Notes: generated from the letters alone by a model not told the origin. Counted from the first letter of the stretch, positions 10,906-30,180 are shown. The stretch is 64,000 bases of DNA from Rhynchopus sp. YZ270_cl-10 (GCA_964035575.1 OZ037892.1:310001-374000), one strand, 5' to 3'. Translations and numbers: made by a program.

Positions 10906-10955
10906 TCGACTGACCCACATCTTGATGATGCCCAGGATGAAAGCACAAAATGCCC
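10906..10955 (+). repeat. Family D element, partial
   Basis: CGACTGACCCACATC, then GATGATGCCCAGGATGAAAG and CAC. It matches the right half of 6088-6150; the left half is missing. Confidence 0.5.
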
Positions 10956-11690
10956 TGCGACCAGAGTCGTCACCAAGAAGATGGATCGTACATCCCCAAC
11001 GAGCTTGGGCATGTCGCGATGCGCGGTGTGCCAACGACCAGAGCGATAAGATCCTGTCGAAGAGCAAGCAGGTCTGCAAGACAAGAAGGGTTCGCCGCTC
11101 CGTCTTCCCACTCGAGGAATGCTGACGGCCCAGGGACGACCTCCTTTACGCGGAGTTGCACAATTGCAGAGACTAAAAGAGAGCAAGGGAACTTAAAATA
11201 GAAGGTGATATTTTGAGACATTCTTGGTATAGTTTTTTCTCTTTTTTTTTTTCGGACCCCAAAAATACCTCCCCTCCCGTCGCTTTCAAAAAACAGAACT
11301 CGCAGCAGGCTAAAAAAGAAAAAAGAAAAATTTGCAAAAAAAAAAAAAATAAATAAAAAAGGGGGGGAAACCATACAGAAAGAAAGGCAACAAAGGACCA
11401 GGTTGAACCCCCTTGACCTCTTGATGAAAAATATTGCTCTTTGTTTGTTGTTGAAAGGAACAGTACATTTTTTTTTAGTTGTGTTGTTTGTATTGACCAA
11501 ACTCCTACCCACTAGTACTTAGGTAGGTTTCTTAATTTGTTTTGAAAGAAAAATTTTTTTTCCCTTCCCTTCGTTCATAGTGTTTGTTGCTTTCTTAAAA
11601 TTGCCAAGAATGTGGAGTGACCCACATCCTTGCCCACCAAGCGTCCCCCGAAAACCCAATTCCCATTTTTTTCCCCGGAAAAAAAAAAAC

Positions 11691-11727
11691 GAAGTAGTGC
11701 AAAACGCCTCTGGGACGCAGGCACTAA
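11691..11727 (+). repeat. Family A hairpin, short-loop form
   Basis: GTAGTGCAAAACGCCTCTGG then GACGCAGGCACTA: AGTGC/GCACT outer arms and a TGG apex. Confidence 0.7.
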
Positions 11728-12156
11728 AAAATGATACCTAAAAACGCTTTTCCAACGAAAATCAGCACAAAACAAAAAGGATTTGAAATATCCTCTTACC
11801 CATTGGAAAGAGAAAAAAAAACAAACAATACACACATCTCCCCCAACCGTGAGTTCAAGCACTCACCACAAAATGCCCCATCCACCACCCTCCCCTCAAC
11901 GTTTTCCCATACCACCTCAATCGCCCCCCACTTTATTTTACATCCCTCCCTAATTCAAATAGGCAGTTTTGGTCTCCATTCTTTGAGACACTCCTTTTGA
12001 AAACCCCCTCTTTTTTTCATATTTGGATTTTTTTAAAAAATTTTGTTTTCTTTACTTTGAAAACGTGGTAGTGCACCACAAAGAATAGACACTCTTTCTT
12101 GCCTTTTCCTCCTTTTTGTGCTCTTCTTCTTCTCTTTTTTCTTCTTCTCCTTAAGA

Positions 12157-20224
<8,068 letters not shown>

Positions 20225-21517
20225 TGGAAGAGAGTGCGAGAAAAAAAACAAAACAAAACAAAAAAAAACAAAGCTTCAAAAGAACACTACGAACCAAAGG
20301 GGCTGAAAGCCCCTTTTTTGTGTTTTTTTTCTCTGTAAATGAGATGGTGAAGGGTGGTGAGAGATGGTGAGGTGATGGTAGGAGGTGGTGGGAGAAGAAG
20401 AAGAAGAAGAAGAGGGAGGCATATTTGAGGCGAAACTCACCGAAAGCGGAAGAGGAGGAGAACCTCTCAAAAAATGTTGTGGAAACCCATCGCCAACCAT
20501 TTGGAGGAGGAGGAGTGAAAAAGATGATGATTTATGAAAAAAGGAGGTGTGTGGGGGGATTTTTTTGTCATGGTTTTTTTTTTTTTTTGTTCAGGGAAGA
20601 AGAAGAAGAATGTAACGGGGGAAGAAAGAAAAAAAGGAATAGTTATTGATGCAGGCATCTCCGACTGACCAGCCATCAAAAGAAGAGGAGAGAGAAGGAT
20701 TGCATTCTCAAAAGAGATTGCCGAACAAAGAGGGGGAGGGATAACTGTGGGAAAGCCAAAAGAGAGAAAAGCAAATAAAAAAAAAGTGTCAAGTAAAACT
20801 TAGCTTTTTTTTCGTATTTTTGTTTATTGTTTTCCAGGGCAGAGCGGGGTCGGCCCGAAGAGAGTTTTTTTTTAGTTTTTTTTTTGCTGTTTATTTATTT
20901 TTTGCATTTTTTTGTTTATATTTTTGAGGGAATCGTCCGTTGGGATGAGAAATGGACGAGGGACATAGGGAGAGAGTGGGGCCGTTAAAATGGAATATAG
21001 GGGATCAATCCACCGACATTTTTTTTTTGTTTTTTTGCCTCAAATGTAAAAAAAAATTACAAAGGCGTTGACGTGACCGGTTGCTCTGCATCTGCTGTTA
21101 GATCATTTTTTTCCAAGAAGAAAAAAAATGAACTCCGATCTATTTATAACACAATAACACTAGGATATAAAAGAGGGATCAGAGGCCAAAATGGGTGTAC
21201 TTTTTTTATATTTTTTTTTTTTAGTGTAAATCCGACAAGACAATAAATATAAAGGGGGGGAGAGAGAGGCTCTTCAAACCGTGAAAACGGCGTACTTTTT
21301 TGTTTGTTTTGCAGACTCTTTTTTGTCTATTTGTGGCGGTATATTTTTTTAGTCTTTTTGTTTTTTTTGTTTCCTTGGTTAGCGTCATCAGAAAGGGGAA
21401 GGTGAAGGGATAATAAAGAGTAAGCCCATAGGGAGTAAATTAGTGTCAGAGCAATCTGTCGTAGCTCTCTGCGCTCCCTACTACCGAATCAACAACCATC
21501 AAGACGAAAAAACCCGA
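20225..21517. other. Intergenic between PRP8 and PFR genes
   Basis: Long T and A homopolymer runs, purine/pyrimidine tracts (GAAGAAGAAG near 20395-20410) and one family D copy. It should hold the PFR 3' UTR and PRP8 5' flank. No further gene is seen. Confidence 0.5.
20639..20680 (+). repeat. Family D element, left part
   Basis: AGTTATTGATGCAGGCATCT, then CCGACTGACCAGCCATC. It shares the same left half as 46346-46407. Confidence 0.6.
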
Positions 21518-24500
21518 TTACTTAATGGCCGCCTGCTCACCACCACCGGTGATGGCCTCGGTCTGGGGCTGGGAGGCCTTCAGTGCCTTCGCTCTCTTGA
21601 TCTCTTCTCTTTCAGCTGCGATCTTGACTTCCTCTTGTTTCGACAGGTGTGCCTGTTTTGTGTGGGGTTTGATAAACAGATTAAGAGTGAATAACGCCTG
21701 AACGGAGTGTAACCCACTCTGTATGGGGTTTAGTAGTGTTTTGCAGAGGGTTTGTTTTTGCAAAAAAAATTGTGAAGATCTTTTTTAACCATTCCTTTTG
21801 AGGGAACGGTCCAAGAAAAATGGAGTTGGAGGGGGTTAAAGAGGAAGTTGCCTTTCCTAAACGTACGCCCATAACTGACAAAAAAAAAGGGGGGTGGTCA
21901 GCTTCACCTTAATTGAAGTAACATTGATTACCAATGGTACACTCTAATACTGTTGCCCCCTCTGGTTTTATCTTTATAGTGGAGACATCCGAGGATGCAC
22001 TTTTAATTTTCGCACTGTTTCAGCTAAGCGCAGTAGATGAACCATAAAAAAATGCCCCCCTTTTTCCCCCCAATGTTAAAGGAAATACATACCTTGTACT
22101 CGACCATCTTGGTTCTCCTGGAGAGGACTTCCTCGTTGTTCTCGTCGACGGGGTGGTGGAAGTCGTGGCCGACTGCGTCAAGCGCCTCCTCGGACTCCTT
22201 GAAGTCGTCCATGGCCTTGGCCTGCTTCTCCTTGAGAAGGCCAAGCTCCTCCTCGACTGCGTGGCGGAGCACGTAGAGCTCCTTCTTCTGGTCGCTGTGC
22301 TTCTTGGCGTTGGGGTCGAAGGTCTCGATGCAGAACTCAAGCTGGATGTGCGTGCTTCTGATCGTTCTGTCAATCTCTTCGAGACGCTTCTCCTTCTTGT
22401 AGATAAGCGACCCCAGCGTGAGGTACAGCATCCTGAAGTACTCAAGGTGCTCCTTGTGGACGCGGATGCGGAGTTCGGAGAGCTCCTGGTTGGTTTTGTC
22501 GAAGCGGGCCTTAACCGCACTGCAGCCCTCAGCGACCAGCTCCTCGATTAACCCGGTGCAGCGGATGGCAAGATCGCAGTTGTAGACAGTCAGCTCCAGC
22601 AGCTTCTTGTGCTGCGAGGCGACCTCAAGGAACTGTGCATACTCAACACGACGCTTCTCCTCACGGTCGTTCTCCTCGATGCGGCGCTTCACCTCCTCGA
22701 ATCGTTCGGTGCCAAGCTTTTGGAGTTGACGCTCGAGGTCCTGGATCTTCCGCCAGCATTCCTCCTGCTTCTCGAGGTTCTCTTTGACGAAACGTTCGCT
22801 TTTGTCCTGTATCATAGGTGATTTCATCAATATGCAATCAATAAATTGATAGTATATGGTGAGGGATCAACTAGTGTTCCCATCTTTCTTTTATAATAAT
22901 AAGTCCTGTATCATTAGGTGAAATAGGGTAGAGTAATGAGTAATTCTGAGATTTTTTTTGTAGCTCTTCTGAGTCTAGCAGAAGCGAGGAAAGCGGAAAG
23001 CGGAAAGCGCTCCTCCTATCCTATGGATTGTTACTGTTAAAAGAAGCGATGATTCGCATAATGGCGGTGGCATCATTTTGGTCCCTTTTTTTGAATTTTA
23101 ATTCTGAAGGGAAATGGAGGGGGGGGGTGGTTTTACCTTCATTGCCGCAAAGCGCTTCATGGACTCAGCGTCCTCGAGGTCTGCCTTCTGGATGGCATCG
23201 TGGATGTGCTTGAGGTCTGTCTCGCAACGCTGCTTGAGACGGCGCTTGGCGTCCTTCATCTGCGAGGTCTCTTGGTTGGCCTTCTTCTGCACCTCGTAGA
23301 TCTGTGGGAGAGGGGTGGGTGGGGTGGCAGTGGTGTGGGAGTGGTGTACCAAATCACTCTGTTTTGAGTATCTGGTTTTAGTCCGGTCAAAAAAAAATAG
23401 ACTAACGCCAGTATGAAGGCTTTGGGTATTCCGGAACTGTCGGAAAAACCGATATGAGTTATTTGTTATTGACTATTTTCAGTCGCCAAACAGTTTCCTG
23501 CAACCTATTGTTGGCTGCGTTCAACGAAAAAACACTCAACAATGTCTTCCGTTTTTGAAAAGCGCCTCCAATCTTGACAATAAGTCGTATCATCAAAATA
23601 AAAAAACAAAACAAAAAAAGACCCCGATAACTGGAGCTAGACATACCTTCTTGAACGGTGCGTTCTCGTCCTCCGTCTTCTGGATAAGACGGAACTTATC
23701 CTTGATCAACTCAATAAGACGCTCCTGGAGTTGGATCTTGGTCCAGAACTGCTCCTCGGCAACCTGCATCTCTCCGTCACTCATGGCAACGTTCTGGATC
23801 TCGTTGACGCGGTCGAGCTGGGCGACTTGGGTGGCAACCTGAGAGAGGGTCATTTGATTATTTCCTACACTTTCTTATACTAAGGATTAGGGCAAAAAAA
23901 TGCATTTGAGAAAAAGCGAAAGAAAACTTGAGACACACACATGCCTCTCCTACACATCTAATTGTACATCAAAATGGAAGTGTTCATGTGGCCAATGCAG
24001 AAACCCTAAAAAAGGGGTTTCATATCAGAGAAATCTCGCTCCGTTGCTTTTGCTTTTTTTTTTTTTTTTTTGGAAATTCGTATCCTATTTCAGAGGCTGT
24101 TTCTGTCCTTTTACTATTTTACTTAATACCCCAAGCAACATACCTGCTCGTTGGTAGAGGTGAGTGCAGCTTGGATTTGCGTGACGTTCATGATGTCCTC
24201 CATCTGCTTGAGGGTTGTGGCGGGCACCTGCGCAAGCTGGGTAGCATCGAGCTGCGATCTGCGGAGCTCCTCCTCGACCTTCTCGACCTTTGTGATGGCG
24301 TTGTCAATGACACCTGTGAAGGAGACGATGCGTGTCTTGTTGCGGTTGTTCTTGAGCTCCGCGAGCTGCTTGCGCAGGCCAATGACGTCCATGAACTGCG
24401 GCTTGTCCTCTGGTTTGTACAGCTCACGTTGCGACATCTCAAGACCGCAGACACGCATCAGCTTTGCCAGGTCGTAAGCTTCTGTCAAATTCCATTTCGT

Positions 24501-24701
24501 CCCCACCTCAACAGAGGTTAGCAGCTCATGTGCCTTCTCGTGTGCACCGCACAGCTTCTGTCTCTGGTTCTCACTCCAGTCGCTAACGTGAAGCTCCTGG
24601 ATGAATTCCTCGTTCTCCAGGCAGGCGGTCTTCAGCTTCAAGTTGTGGATCTTCTGCTTGCGTGCGGCCTCAAGCGTGACTTCTCCCTGTGGGTCGGCCA
24701 T
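21518..24701 (-). CDS. PFR2: Paraflagellar rod protein, PFR2/PFR-C type (5 exons)
   Basis: A structural coiled-coil protein of the lattice that runs beside the axoneme in euglenozoan flagella, needed for motility. Exons: 24701-24144, 23838-23647, 23301-23137, 22806-22093 and 21652-21518, giving 587 residues; kinetoplastid PFR proteins are near 590-600. Nearly the whole length follows the kinetoplastid PFR2 pattern: LEAARKQKIHNLKLKTACL near the start, MRVCGLEMS, LYKPEDKPQFM, AIQKADLEDAE, LGTERFEEVKRRIEENDREE, IQLEFCIETFDPNAK and KQEEVKIAAERE near the end. Heptad-like Leu/Glu/Lys sequence dominates and there is no signal peptide. Introns are 305, 345, 330 and 440 nt, all phase 0, with donors GTATGT three times and GTAAAA once. 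Kinetoplastid homologues lack introns. An acceptor-like CATCATCCAG lies 45 nt before the ATG. Confidence 0.96.
21975..22003 (+). repeat. Family G hairpin in PFR intron 4
   Basis: TATAGTGGAGACATCCGAGG then ATGCACTTT. It matches the TAGTG-AGACACCCGAAG pattern of 35581, 38912 and 39418. Confidence 0.5.
22839..22893 (+). repeat. Family H repeat in PFR intron 3
   Basis: AATAAATTGATAGTA, then GGGATCAAC and GTTCCC followed by TCTTTTA. It matches 36435-36497, which also lies in a predicted intron. Confidence 0.55.
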
Positions 24702-25385
24702 TGTGTTTTGGGGGTTTTTGGGGGTTGTGTAGCGTGGATTAGCAATCTGGATGATGATGGGTACTTGATCAATGAGGGAAGTGTGAAGACACAAAACCAA
24801 CACTGTTTCTGTTGGGAATAAAAACAGTGTAACTGAGCGGCGCATGAAGGGGAGAGAGGGTGGGAGGGAAACAGTGTAAAAGACAAAGAGACGTTGGTGG
24901 AATTCTTTCAAAAAAAGGGGTTTTTTTTTTCATCCGCCACAAAATTCAGAATTCCAGTAGAATCCTCGTGAAACTCCATGTGTACTTCAACCGGACCAGC
25001 TGAGCTACAACAGACTCTCCGAGAGTTTGGTTTGCTTTTCTGCATTTTTTTGTTGCCAATCAGTTTAGTGCCAGCATTCAGACAGTCTTCACTAGATTTT
25101 TTTTTGGCGCGCTCTGGCATATCGCCAACGATGACTCTGCCACACCTTCCCCCTTTAGGGGCGTCAGCCCTCAAGGAAATCCTCAAAAAAACTTCACAAA
25201 ACCCCCTAGGCTGACGCCCCTATCCCCCCCTTTCCCCATTGCCCCTGCTGTGACAGCGTTGAAAAGGTGGAGTAGAGAGAGACCCACATCTACACCCCAC
25301 CTTCCCCCCCCCTGCAGCAAGAAGGCCCCCACCTCAACCTCTTCTGTTTCTCTCTGTTTTTCCTAATTTGCCGGGAAAAAAAACG
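24702..25385. other. Intergenic with a 14-bp-stem hairpin
   Basis: Arms at 25156-25169 and 25209-25222 (TAGGGGCGTCAGCC and its complement) enclose about 39 nt. Otherwise it holds the PFR 5' flank and the 3' end of the small membrane-protein gene. No other gene is seen. Confidence 0.55.
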
Positions 25386-25769
25386 CTATTGTTTCTTTTT
25401 CTTGTCCATTTTGGCCTGATTTGCTGCGGTTATCTCTTTTTGCAGCTGGCGGACCGAGTAAGTATGGAAGAGTGCGCCTGAGATGTAGGCTATACCGCCG
25501 ATAATCGCATCGTCCTTTTGTTCGTTGATGAATTGAATGGCGATGAGGACTGTGACAGCGAGGTACCGTGGTCCAGGGAGGTTACAAGCAAAGAGCGCTA
25601 TAAGGAAACGAGCAAAGGCGCCCACCCCCAACCTGCATGGCCTGTACGACCCCCAGCAGTCGTTGGTATCCCGGTACAGCACCCCCGGTAGTGCCGCCAC
25701 AACCACCAGCAGTGCCACCAAACACTGCAGGCGGAACCCTGAAAGGTACTGCGAGATGTATTGCAGCAT
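25386..25769 (-). CDS. Small membrane protein, unknown family
   Basis: A 127-residue protein with about three hydrophobic helices (CLVALLVVVAALPGVLY; ARFLIALFACN…YLAVTVLIAIQF; AIIGGIAYISGALFHTY) and a lysine-rich end (KMDKKKKQ) resembling an ER-retrieval or cytosolic tail. I do not recognise the family. The frame runs upstream into 22-bp satellite, so an apparent 207-residue ORF is misleading. I start at the ATG at 25769 because a pyrimidine tract ending in TTTTTAG sits 14 nt before it, as at neighbouring genes. Its promoter side is directly occupied by the satellite and retroelement cluster, so an upstream exon lost to insertion cannot be excluded. Confidence 0.65.
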   Translation of the reverse strand: MLQYISQYLSGFRLQCLVALLVVVAALPGVLYRDTNDCWGSYRPCRLGVGAFARFLIALFACNLPGPRYLAVTVLIAIQFINEQKDDAIIGGIAYISGALFHTYSVRQLQKEITAANQAKMDKKKKQ

Positions 25770-25809
25770 TTGTGTATCGTCCCCTAAAAATAGGGGTAAG
25801 ATGGAAGAG

Positions 25810-25981
25810 GGGGGATGAGGATGAGAGAGAGGGGGGATGAGGATGAGAGAGAGGGGGGATGAGGGTGAGAGAGAGGGGGGATGAGGATGAGAGAGAGGGG
25901 GGATGAGGATGAGAGAGAGGGGGGATGAGGATGAGAGAGAGGGGGGATGAGGATGAGAGAGAGGGGGGATGAGGATGAGGG
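25810..25981. repeat. 22-bp satellite array, segment 1
   Basis: About eight units of GGGGGATGAGGATGAGAGAG(AG), with GGATGAG/GGGTGAG variants. It ends exactly where retroelement repeat A begins. Confidence 0.95.
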
Positions 25982-26283
25982 GGTCTCTCGATATATATAA
26001 GAGCAACAAGCAAAAAACGCAAATCCGAATAAAAAACCCTACCGCCCCAATCTTTTAATTTTTTGGCAAACACTATGCGAAGTTAACGTACGGAGGGTGA
26101 GACCGGGGAAACACAAAAAATCCTGATGAGTGAGTGAATGATTTTTAATGAGTTTCCCCTGTTACCCTCTTCCAACCTTGCAGATGCAAGTGGACAATAA
26201 ACATGCAGGACGCGAAGCCTAAAATATATAATCGAGAGACCCCCAAGACGCAGCAGAGCTGCTTAAACAAGTTTACTAGGGAA
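25982..26283 (-). mobile_element. Solo A-B terminal repeat unit of the VIPER-like element
   Basis: A (about 25982-26114, GTCTCTCGATATATATAAG to CCGGGGAAACAC) joined directly to B (26115-26283, ending GTTTACTAGGGA), with no internal region. The 22-bp satellite flanks both sides. This looks like recombination between split repeats, or a circle-junction insertion. Confidence 0.8.
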
Positions 26284-26513
26284 GAGAGGGGGGATGAGGA
26301 TGAGAGAGAGGGGGGATGAGGGTGAGAGAGAGGGGGGATGAGGGTGAGAGAGAGGGGGGATGAGGGTGAGAGAGAGGGGGGATGAGGGTGAGAGAGAGGG
26401 GGGATGAGGATGAGAGAGAGGGGGGATGAGGGTGAGAGAGAGGGGGGATGAGGATGAGAGAGAGGGGGGATGAGGATGAGAGAGAGGGGGGATGAGGGTG
26501 AGAGAGAGGGGGG
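26284..26513. repeat. 22-bp satellite array, segment 2
   Basis: About ten units of the same 22-bp repeat as segment 1, lying between the solo unit and the full-length element. Confidence 0.95.
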
Positions 26514-26920
26514 AGGGGTCTCTCGATATATATAAGAGCAACAAGCAAAAAACGCAAATCCGAATAAAAAACCCTACCGCCCCAATCTTTTAATTTTTTG
26601 GCAAACACTATGCGAAGTTAACGTACGGAGGGTGAGACCGGGGAAACACAAAAAATCCTGATGAGTGAGTGAATGATTTTTAATGAGTTTCCCCTGTTAC
26701 CCTCTTCCAACCTTGCAGATGCAAGTGGACAATAAACATGCAGGACGCGAAGCCTAAAATATATAATCGAGAGACCCCCAAGACGCAGCAGAGCTGCTTA
26801 AACAAGTTTACTAGGGAGGGGTCTCTCGATATATACAAGAGCAACAAGCAAAAAACGCAAATCCGAATAAAAAACCCTACCGCCCCAATCTTTTAATTTT
26901 TTGGCAAACACTATGCGAAG

Positions 26921-28645
26921 TTAACGTACGGAGGGTGAGACCGGGGAAACACCTATCGCTCGTGTCCTGCCCGACTCAACTGTCCTTTTTCGCTGAAAAC
27001 CTCTCTCTGTCTCTAACACCCCCACTAGATTAACCCCAACCACTTTTGTACCCCACGCTTTCATCCTCGACCAGCAGTCAGCCGGCATGTCGTCGCCGCC
27101 CGGTATCCACTGCACCTCCAGGGTGGCGTTGCACTCCTTCAGCCTGGCCAACACCCTCCTCAAGGTCTGGTTGCCTCTCCTCGTCTTCGAGTGCCCTCTG
27201 GTCACCACATACTGTACTGACTCGTTATCCACCATAACCAGCAAGTCCCGACACCCCTGCAACAGCAAAGCCTCCACCGCCTTTTCCGCCGCCAACAACT
27301 CCAAGAAAAACATGTCACCAGAGCAACCTTCTATTTCCCACATGCCGTAGCGGGCCACGCCTCTCTTCTCCCCTTTCCTTTTTGTGATGTACCCCCATCC
27401 TGTGGTCGACGCGTCTGACCACGCCACACCTGACTTCTCGGCCGGCGGGGTGCGCTGTTGGTAGTGCCACCTGTTCGGTACCATCTCGTTCACTATCAAA
27501 CCCGACAGCTCACAGCGCGCCGATCCCGGCAGAGTGGTCTGCTCATCCCACGCGATCAAACCTTCCGAAACCCGCTTCCCCTGCTGGCGAATGAATTGCA
27601 GGACCCCACAGAGATAACACAAAGGTATTTTGTGGATAAACGCCACCCTGAACGCCAGTCCTACCACTATCCACCAGTCACGCAGGCGCTGAGTCTGCCC
27701 TGCCAAAATGGTTTGCATTGACGCCACAGCTTCCTCTCTCCACTTCTGAGGCAACCTGAAACGCACGTCCGGCAGGTCCCATTCCACTCCGTTGTACACA
27801 AAACGTTCTGCTGGGTTCTCCATCGACTTCTTTTTGTTAACCTCACCACCCGTCTCCTGAATCCTCCCCAAAACGTATGCGGCTTTGGCACGTACCTCCT
27901 CCCGCGACTCGCCCACAACCAGGATATCATCCAAATAGATGATAGCCGACAGGTTTAACAACCTGCCCAGAAAAATCTCGCCCGTGCTCTGCGCAATGTA
28001 CGGGGCGTGGGCAAAACCCATCGGAAGACGACCCCATGTGAACCACCTGCTACCAACCCGTACACCGAAAAACGACGCCACCCCTTTAGACAACGGGAAC
28101 TGATTGAAAAACCCCTTTAAATCGATTATCATCCCCCACCTAGCACTCGCACTCGATAAAAAACGTCCGACCGATCGCGCCCCCGGGAGAAGGAACGGGG
28201 GAGGTTTAGGTGTTCGTCGATTCACTGGTCTACCGTCCAGGATGAGCCTGCGGACTGCGGGGTCTGACTTTGGAATGTCAAACATCGCCACTACCCCTCG
28301 CACCACATCGGACCGCCCTACCGGTGTCAACACTCCCGCCTTTGTGCACGCCTCCACGAAACTCGGGCGCATGTCCGTCGGAGGGCCCGGCAGAGGAATA
28401 GGGCTGCTGAGGCTCCTTTGAAACCACTCCCCGTCTGTGCACCACTTCAAAAACTCCACGGATCTGTTCACCTCCGCAGCCAATCTCCGCAAAACCCCGT
28501 AGTCCAGGAGCCCTTTAGGAAAATCGTCCACGCGCCTCGCCTCTCGCTCCCTGCCAGGCCCTCGCATCCTCTCCCCGTAGGCAGACCCTCTGAAGATCGG
28601 GCCTTTACCTTTCTGTTCGAAACCCGGGTACTTCGCCTTCGCCAT
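26921..28645 (-). CDS. Reverse transcriptase / RNase H of VIPER-like element
   Basis: A 574-residue protein from the ATG at 28645, which copies element RNA into DNA. RT landmarks: WGMIIDLKGFF (motif A aspartate), RLPMGFAHAP (motif B) and IIYLDDILVVG (YLDD catalytic pair, near residue 235). RNase H acids follow in order: GVAWSDAS (near 407), ELLAAEKA, VMVDNESV and GGDDMPADCWS (near 515). The stop lies inside repeat A, so the last residues are encoded by the terminal repeat. The start is 36 nt past the YR stop and in another frame, suggesting reinitiation or separate RNAs. The same frame stays open upstream through the whole YR gene and the 39-bp repeats, to 30232; I regard that extension as mostly non-coding. 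Confidence 0.9.
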   Translation of the reverse strand: MAKAKYPGFEQKGKGPIFRGSAYGERMRGPGREREARRVDDFPKGLLDYGVLRRLAAEVNRSVEFLKWCTDGEWFQRSLSSPIPLPGPPTDMRPSFVEACTKAGVLTPVGRSDVVRGVVAMFDIPKSDPAVRRLILDGRPVNRRTPKPPPFLLPGARSVGRFLSSASARWGMIIDLKGFFNQFPLSKGVASFFGVRVGSRWFTWGRLPMGFAHAPYIAQSTGEIFLGRLLNLSAIIYLDDILVVGESREEVRAKAAYVLGRIQETGGEVNKKKSMENPAERFVYNGVEWDLPDVRFRLPQKWREEAVASMQTILAGQTQRLRDWWIVVGLAFRVAFIHKIPLCYLCGVLQFIRQQGKRVSEGLIAWDEQTTLPGSARCELSGLIVNEMVPNRWHYQQRTPPAEKSGVAWSDASTTGWGYITKRKGEKRGVARYGMWEIEGCSGDMFFLELLAAEKAVEALLLQGCRDLLVMVDNESVQYVVTRGHSKTRRGNQTLRRVLARLKECNATLEVQWIPGGDDMPADCWSRMKAWGTKVVGVNLVGVLETERGFQRKRTVESGRTRAIGVSPVSPSVR

Positions 28646-28680
28646 CAACCTTCGCACACACAGCGGTTCTTCCTCCCCTC

Positions 28681-29568
28681 TCACTGCTGCTGCAGCGGGC
28701 CGAGCAAAACCTTCTGCACCCCCCTCTTCTCGGAGTTCAGAGAGTTCTGGTACCTCCTCGTCATCCCAAAAGAGGTGTGGCGCAACGCCTTGCGGTTCAG
28801 CTCCGGGTCCAACTCCTTCGCGTTGATCATCCGCGAGGCTCCATGACGAATGGAGTGCAGCCACGAACCTTCCGGCATCCCCTTCTTGAGGACTGCCTTC
28901 AGCCTGTCGTATGTCTTCGTGTCTCCCCCAAATACTACCACCCCCTCCTTTTGCTTTCTCCAGAATTCCACTGCTATAGCTGTGATAGGCCCTGCTGGCA
29001 TGTAAATCTCCGGACACCAACTCTTGCACCCCTTCTCCTTGGCAAATACTGCTGCTTCGGTGTTCAGAGGAGAGTTCGTCGTGTTCAGTTCCACCCAATC
29101 CGCCTTCACCATAAAACGCAGGTCTGGTACCCTCGCCCGCGAGACCCACGCGGTCGCGAACAATGCTGCCGCTGTCTCCTGCCCTGCCTGCACAAGCTTG
29201 CGTAGACTGTCCGTTACCTCTACAGTGGTCAACGGAGGCGCCTGACGAGGGCGGATGTACGTCGACGTTCGCGTGAACGTGGTGCGCGTATCCTTCAGCC
29301 GCAGTGTTCGCACTCCCCTGTGGCCCTCCCTGGTCAGCGTCTTCGTGAGTCTCCCTATGTACGAGTCCGCCGTTTTTGGGGATGCAGTCTTCATCACGTC
29401 GAAACCGAACTTGATCAGGGCCTCGTCCCAGGGTGTCTCTGCCGGCAGAGTGTCGCAGAATTTCTGGAACCGGTCTCTCAAAGTATCGTTGTTGTAAGCC
29501 GTCTTGGGCGCCACCGCATATTTGTGCGCGGTGTCCCACGTCATGAGCTCCCGCATCTTTCTCCCCAA
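28681..29568 (-). CDS. Tyrosine recombinase of VIPER-like element
   Basis: A 295-residue protein that would integrate the circular DNA intermediate without an integrase-type target duplication. Catalytic residues visible: first Arg in WVSRARVPDLRF (near 140), the HxxR box as HSIRHGAS (near 240), and the nucleophile Tyr in TRRYQNS (near 272). The N-terminal half is basic and may be the core-binding domain (TADSYIGRLTKTLTREGHRG). It lies between gag and RT, the VIPER order. It shares gag's frame. The first ATG in frame was used, so the true start could differ if gag and YR are made together. Confidence 0.9.
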   Translation of the reverse strand: MGRKMRELMTWDTAHKYAVAPKTAYNNDTLRDRFQKFCDTLPAETPWDEALIKFGFDVMKTASPKTADSYIGRLTKTLTREGHRGVRTLRLKDTRTTFTRTSTYIRPRQAPPLTTVEVTDSLRKLVQAGQETAAALFATAWVSRARVPDLRFMVKADWVELNTTNSPLNTEAAVFAKEKGCKSWCPEIYMPAGPITAIAVEFWRKQKEGVVVFGGDTKTYDRLKAVLKKGMPEGSWLHSIRHGASRMINAKELDPELNRKALRHTSFGMTRRYQNSLNSEKRGVQKVLLGPLQQQ

Positions 29569-29727
29569 TGCTTTTCCATCTCGCAGCCTGAACAGCTCTG
29601 TCTCGACCGCTCTTCTGTGACTCCATGTCGCCCGTGGTCCGGCTTCCGTTCCTACCTCTCCTAAAAATGGGCGCCAGCGGCACCACCCGCGAAAACCCCA
29701 CCGGTTTGTTTATTCTCTGTGTTGTTT

Positions 29728-30175
29728 GCCCCACCGGCTGTTGTCTGTTTGTATTTTCTCTCACAAGCCCCACCGGCTGTTGTTTGTTCGTTTTTTCCTT
29801 CATTAGCCCCACCGGCTGTTGTCTGTTTGTATTTTCTCTCATAAGCCCCACCGGCTGTTGTCTGTTTGTTTTTTCGTGCACAAGCCCCACCGGCTGTTGT
29901 GTGTTTGTTTTTATCATCGATAGCCCCACCGGCTGTTGTTTGTTCGTTTTTTCCCTCATTAGCCCCACCGGCTGTTGTCTGTTTGTATTTTCTCTCACAA
30001 GCCCCACCGGCTGTTGTTTGTTCGTTTTTTCCTTCATTAGCCCCACCGGCTGTTGTCTGTTTGTATTTTCTCTCATAAGCCCCACCGGCTGTTGTCTGTT
30101 TGTTTTTTCGTGCACAAGCCCCACCGGCTGTTGTGTGTTTGTTTTTATCATCGATAGCCCCACCGGCTTCTTTGT
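29728..30175 (-). repeat. 39-bp tandem repeat between gag and YR
   Basis: About 11-12 units at exact 39-bp spacing, each with GCCCCACCGGCTGTTG on the plus strand. In the RT frame the minus strand reads a 13-residue repeat (PVGLMRENTNRQQ and variants) with no stop. The other frames read AGG-type peptides. Units fall into alternating subtypes, suggesting block duplication of several units. Confidence 0.9.
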
Positions 30176-30180
30176 CATCC

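Larger units (their letters stand above)
10740..12156. other. Intergenic with a GC-rich island
   Basis: 10906-11180 is GC-richer than its flanks. It starts with a family D-like segment, then has an open minus-strand frame (11165-10970) preceded by a TTTTAG acceptor-like site. It could be an unrecognised terminal exon or an extended repeat. 11230-11690 is homopolymer-rich with no feature. Confidence 0.35.

Noticed and set aside
10970-11512. 180-codon minus-strand ORF as a gene
   Set aside because: Its first half is homopolymer-rich junk and its end overlaps a family D segment; only the GC-rich island is noted as a possible exon.
25582-26608. Pro/Ser/Leu-rich ORFs (PLSHPHPP repeats)
   Set aside because: Frame-shifting translation of the 22-bp satellite joined to retroelement repeat A; only 25769-25386 is kept as coding.
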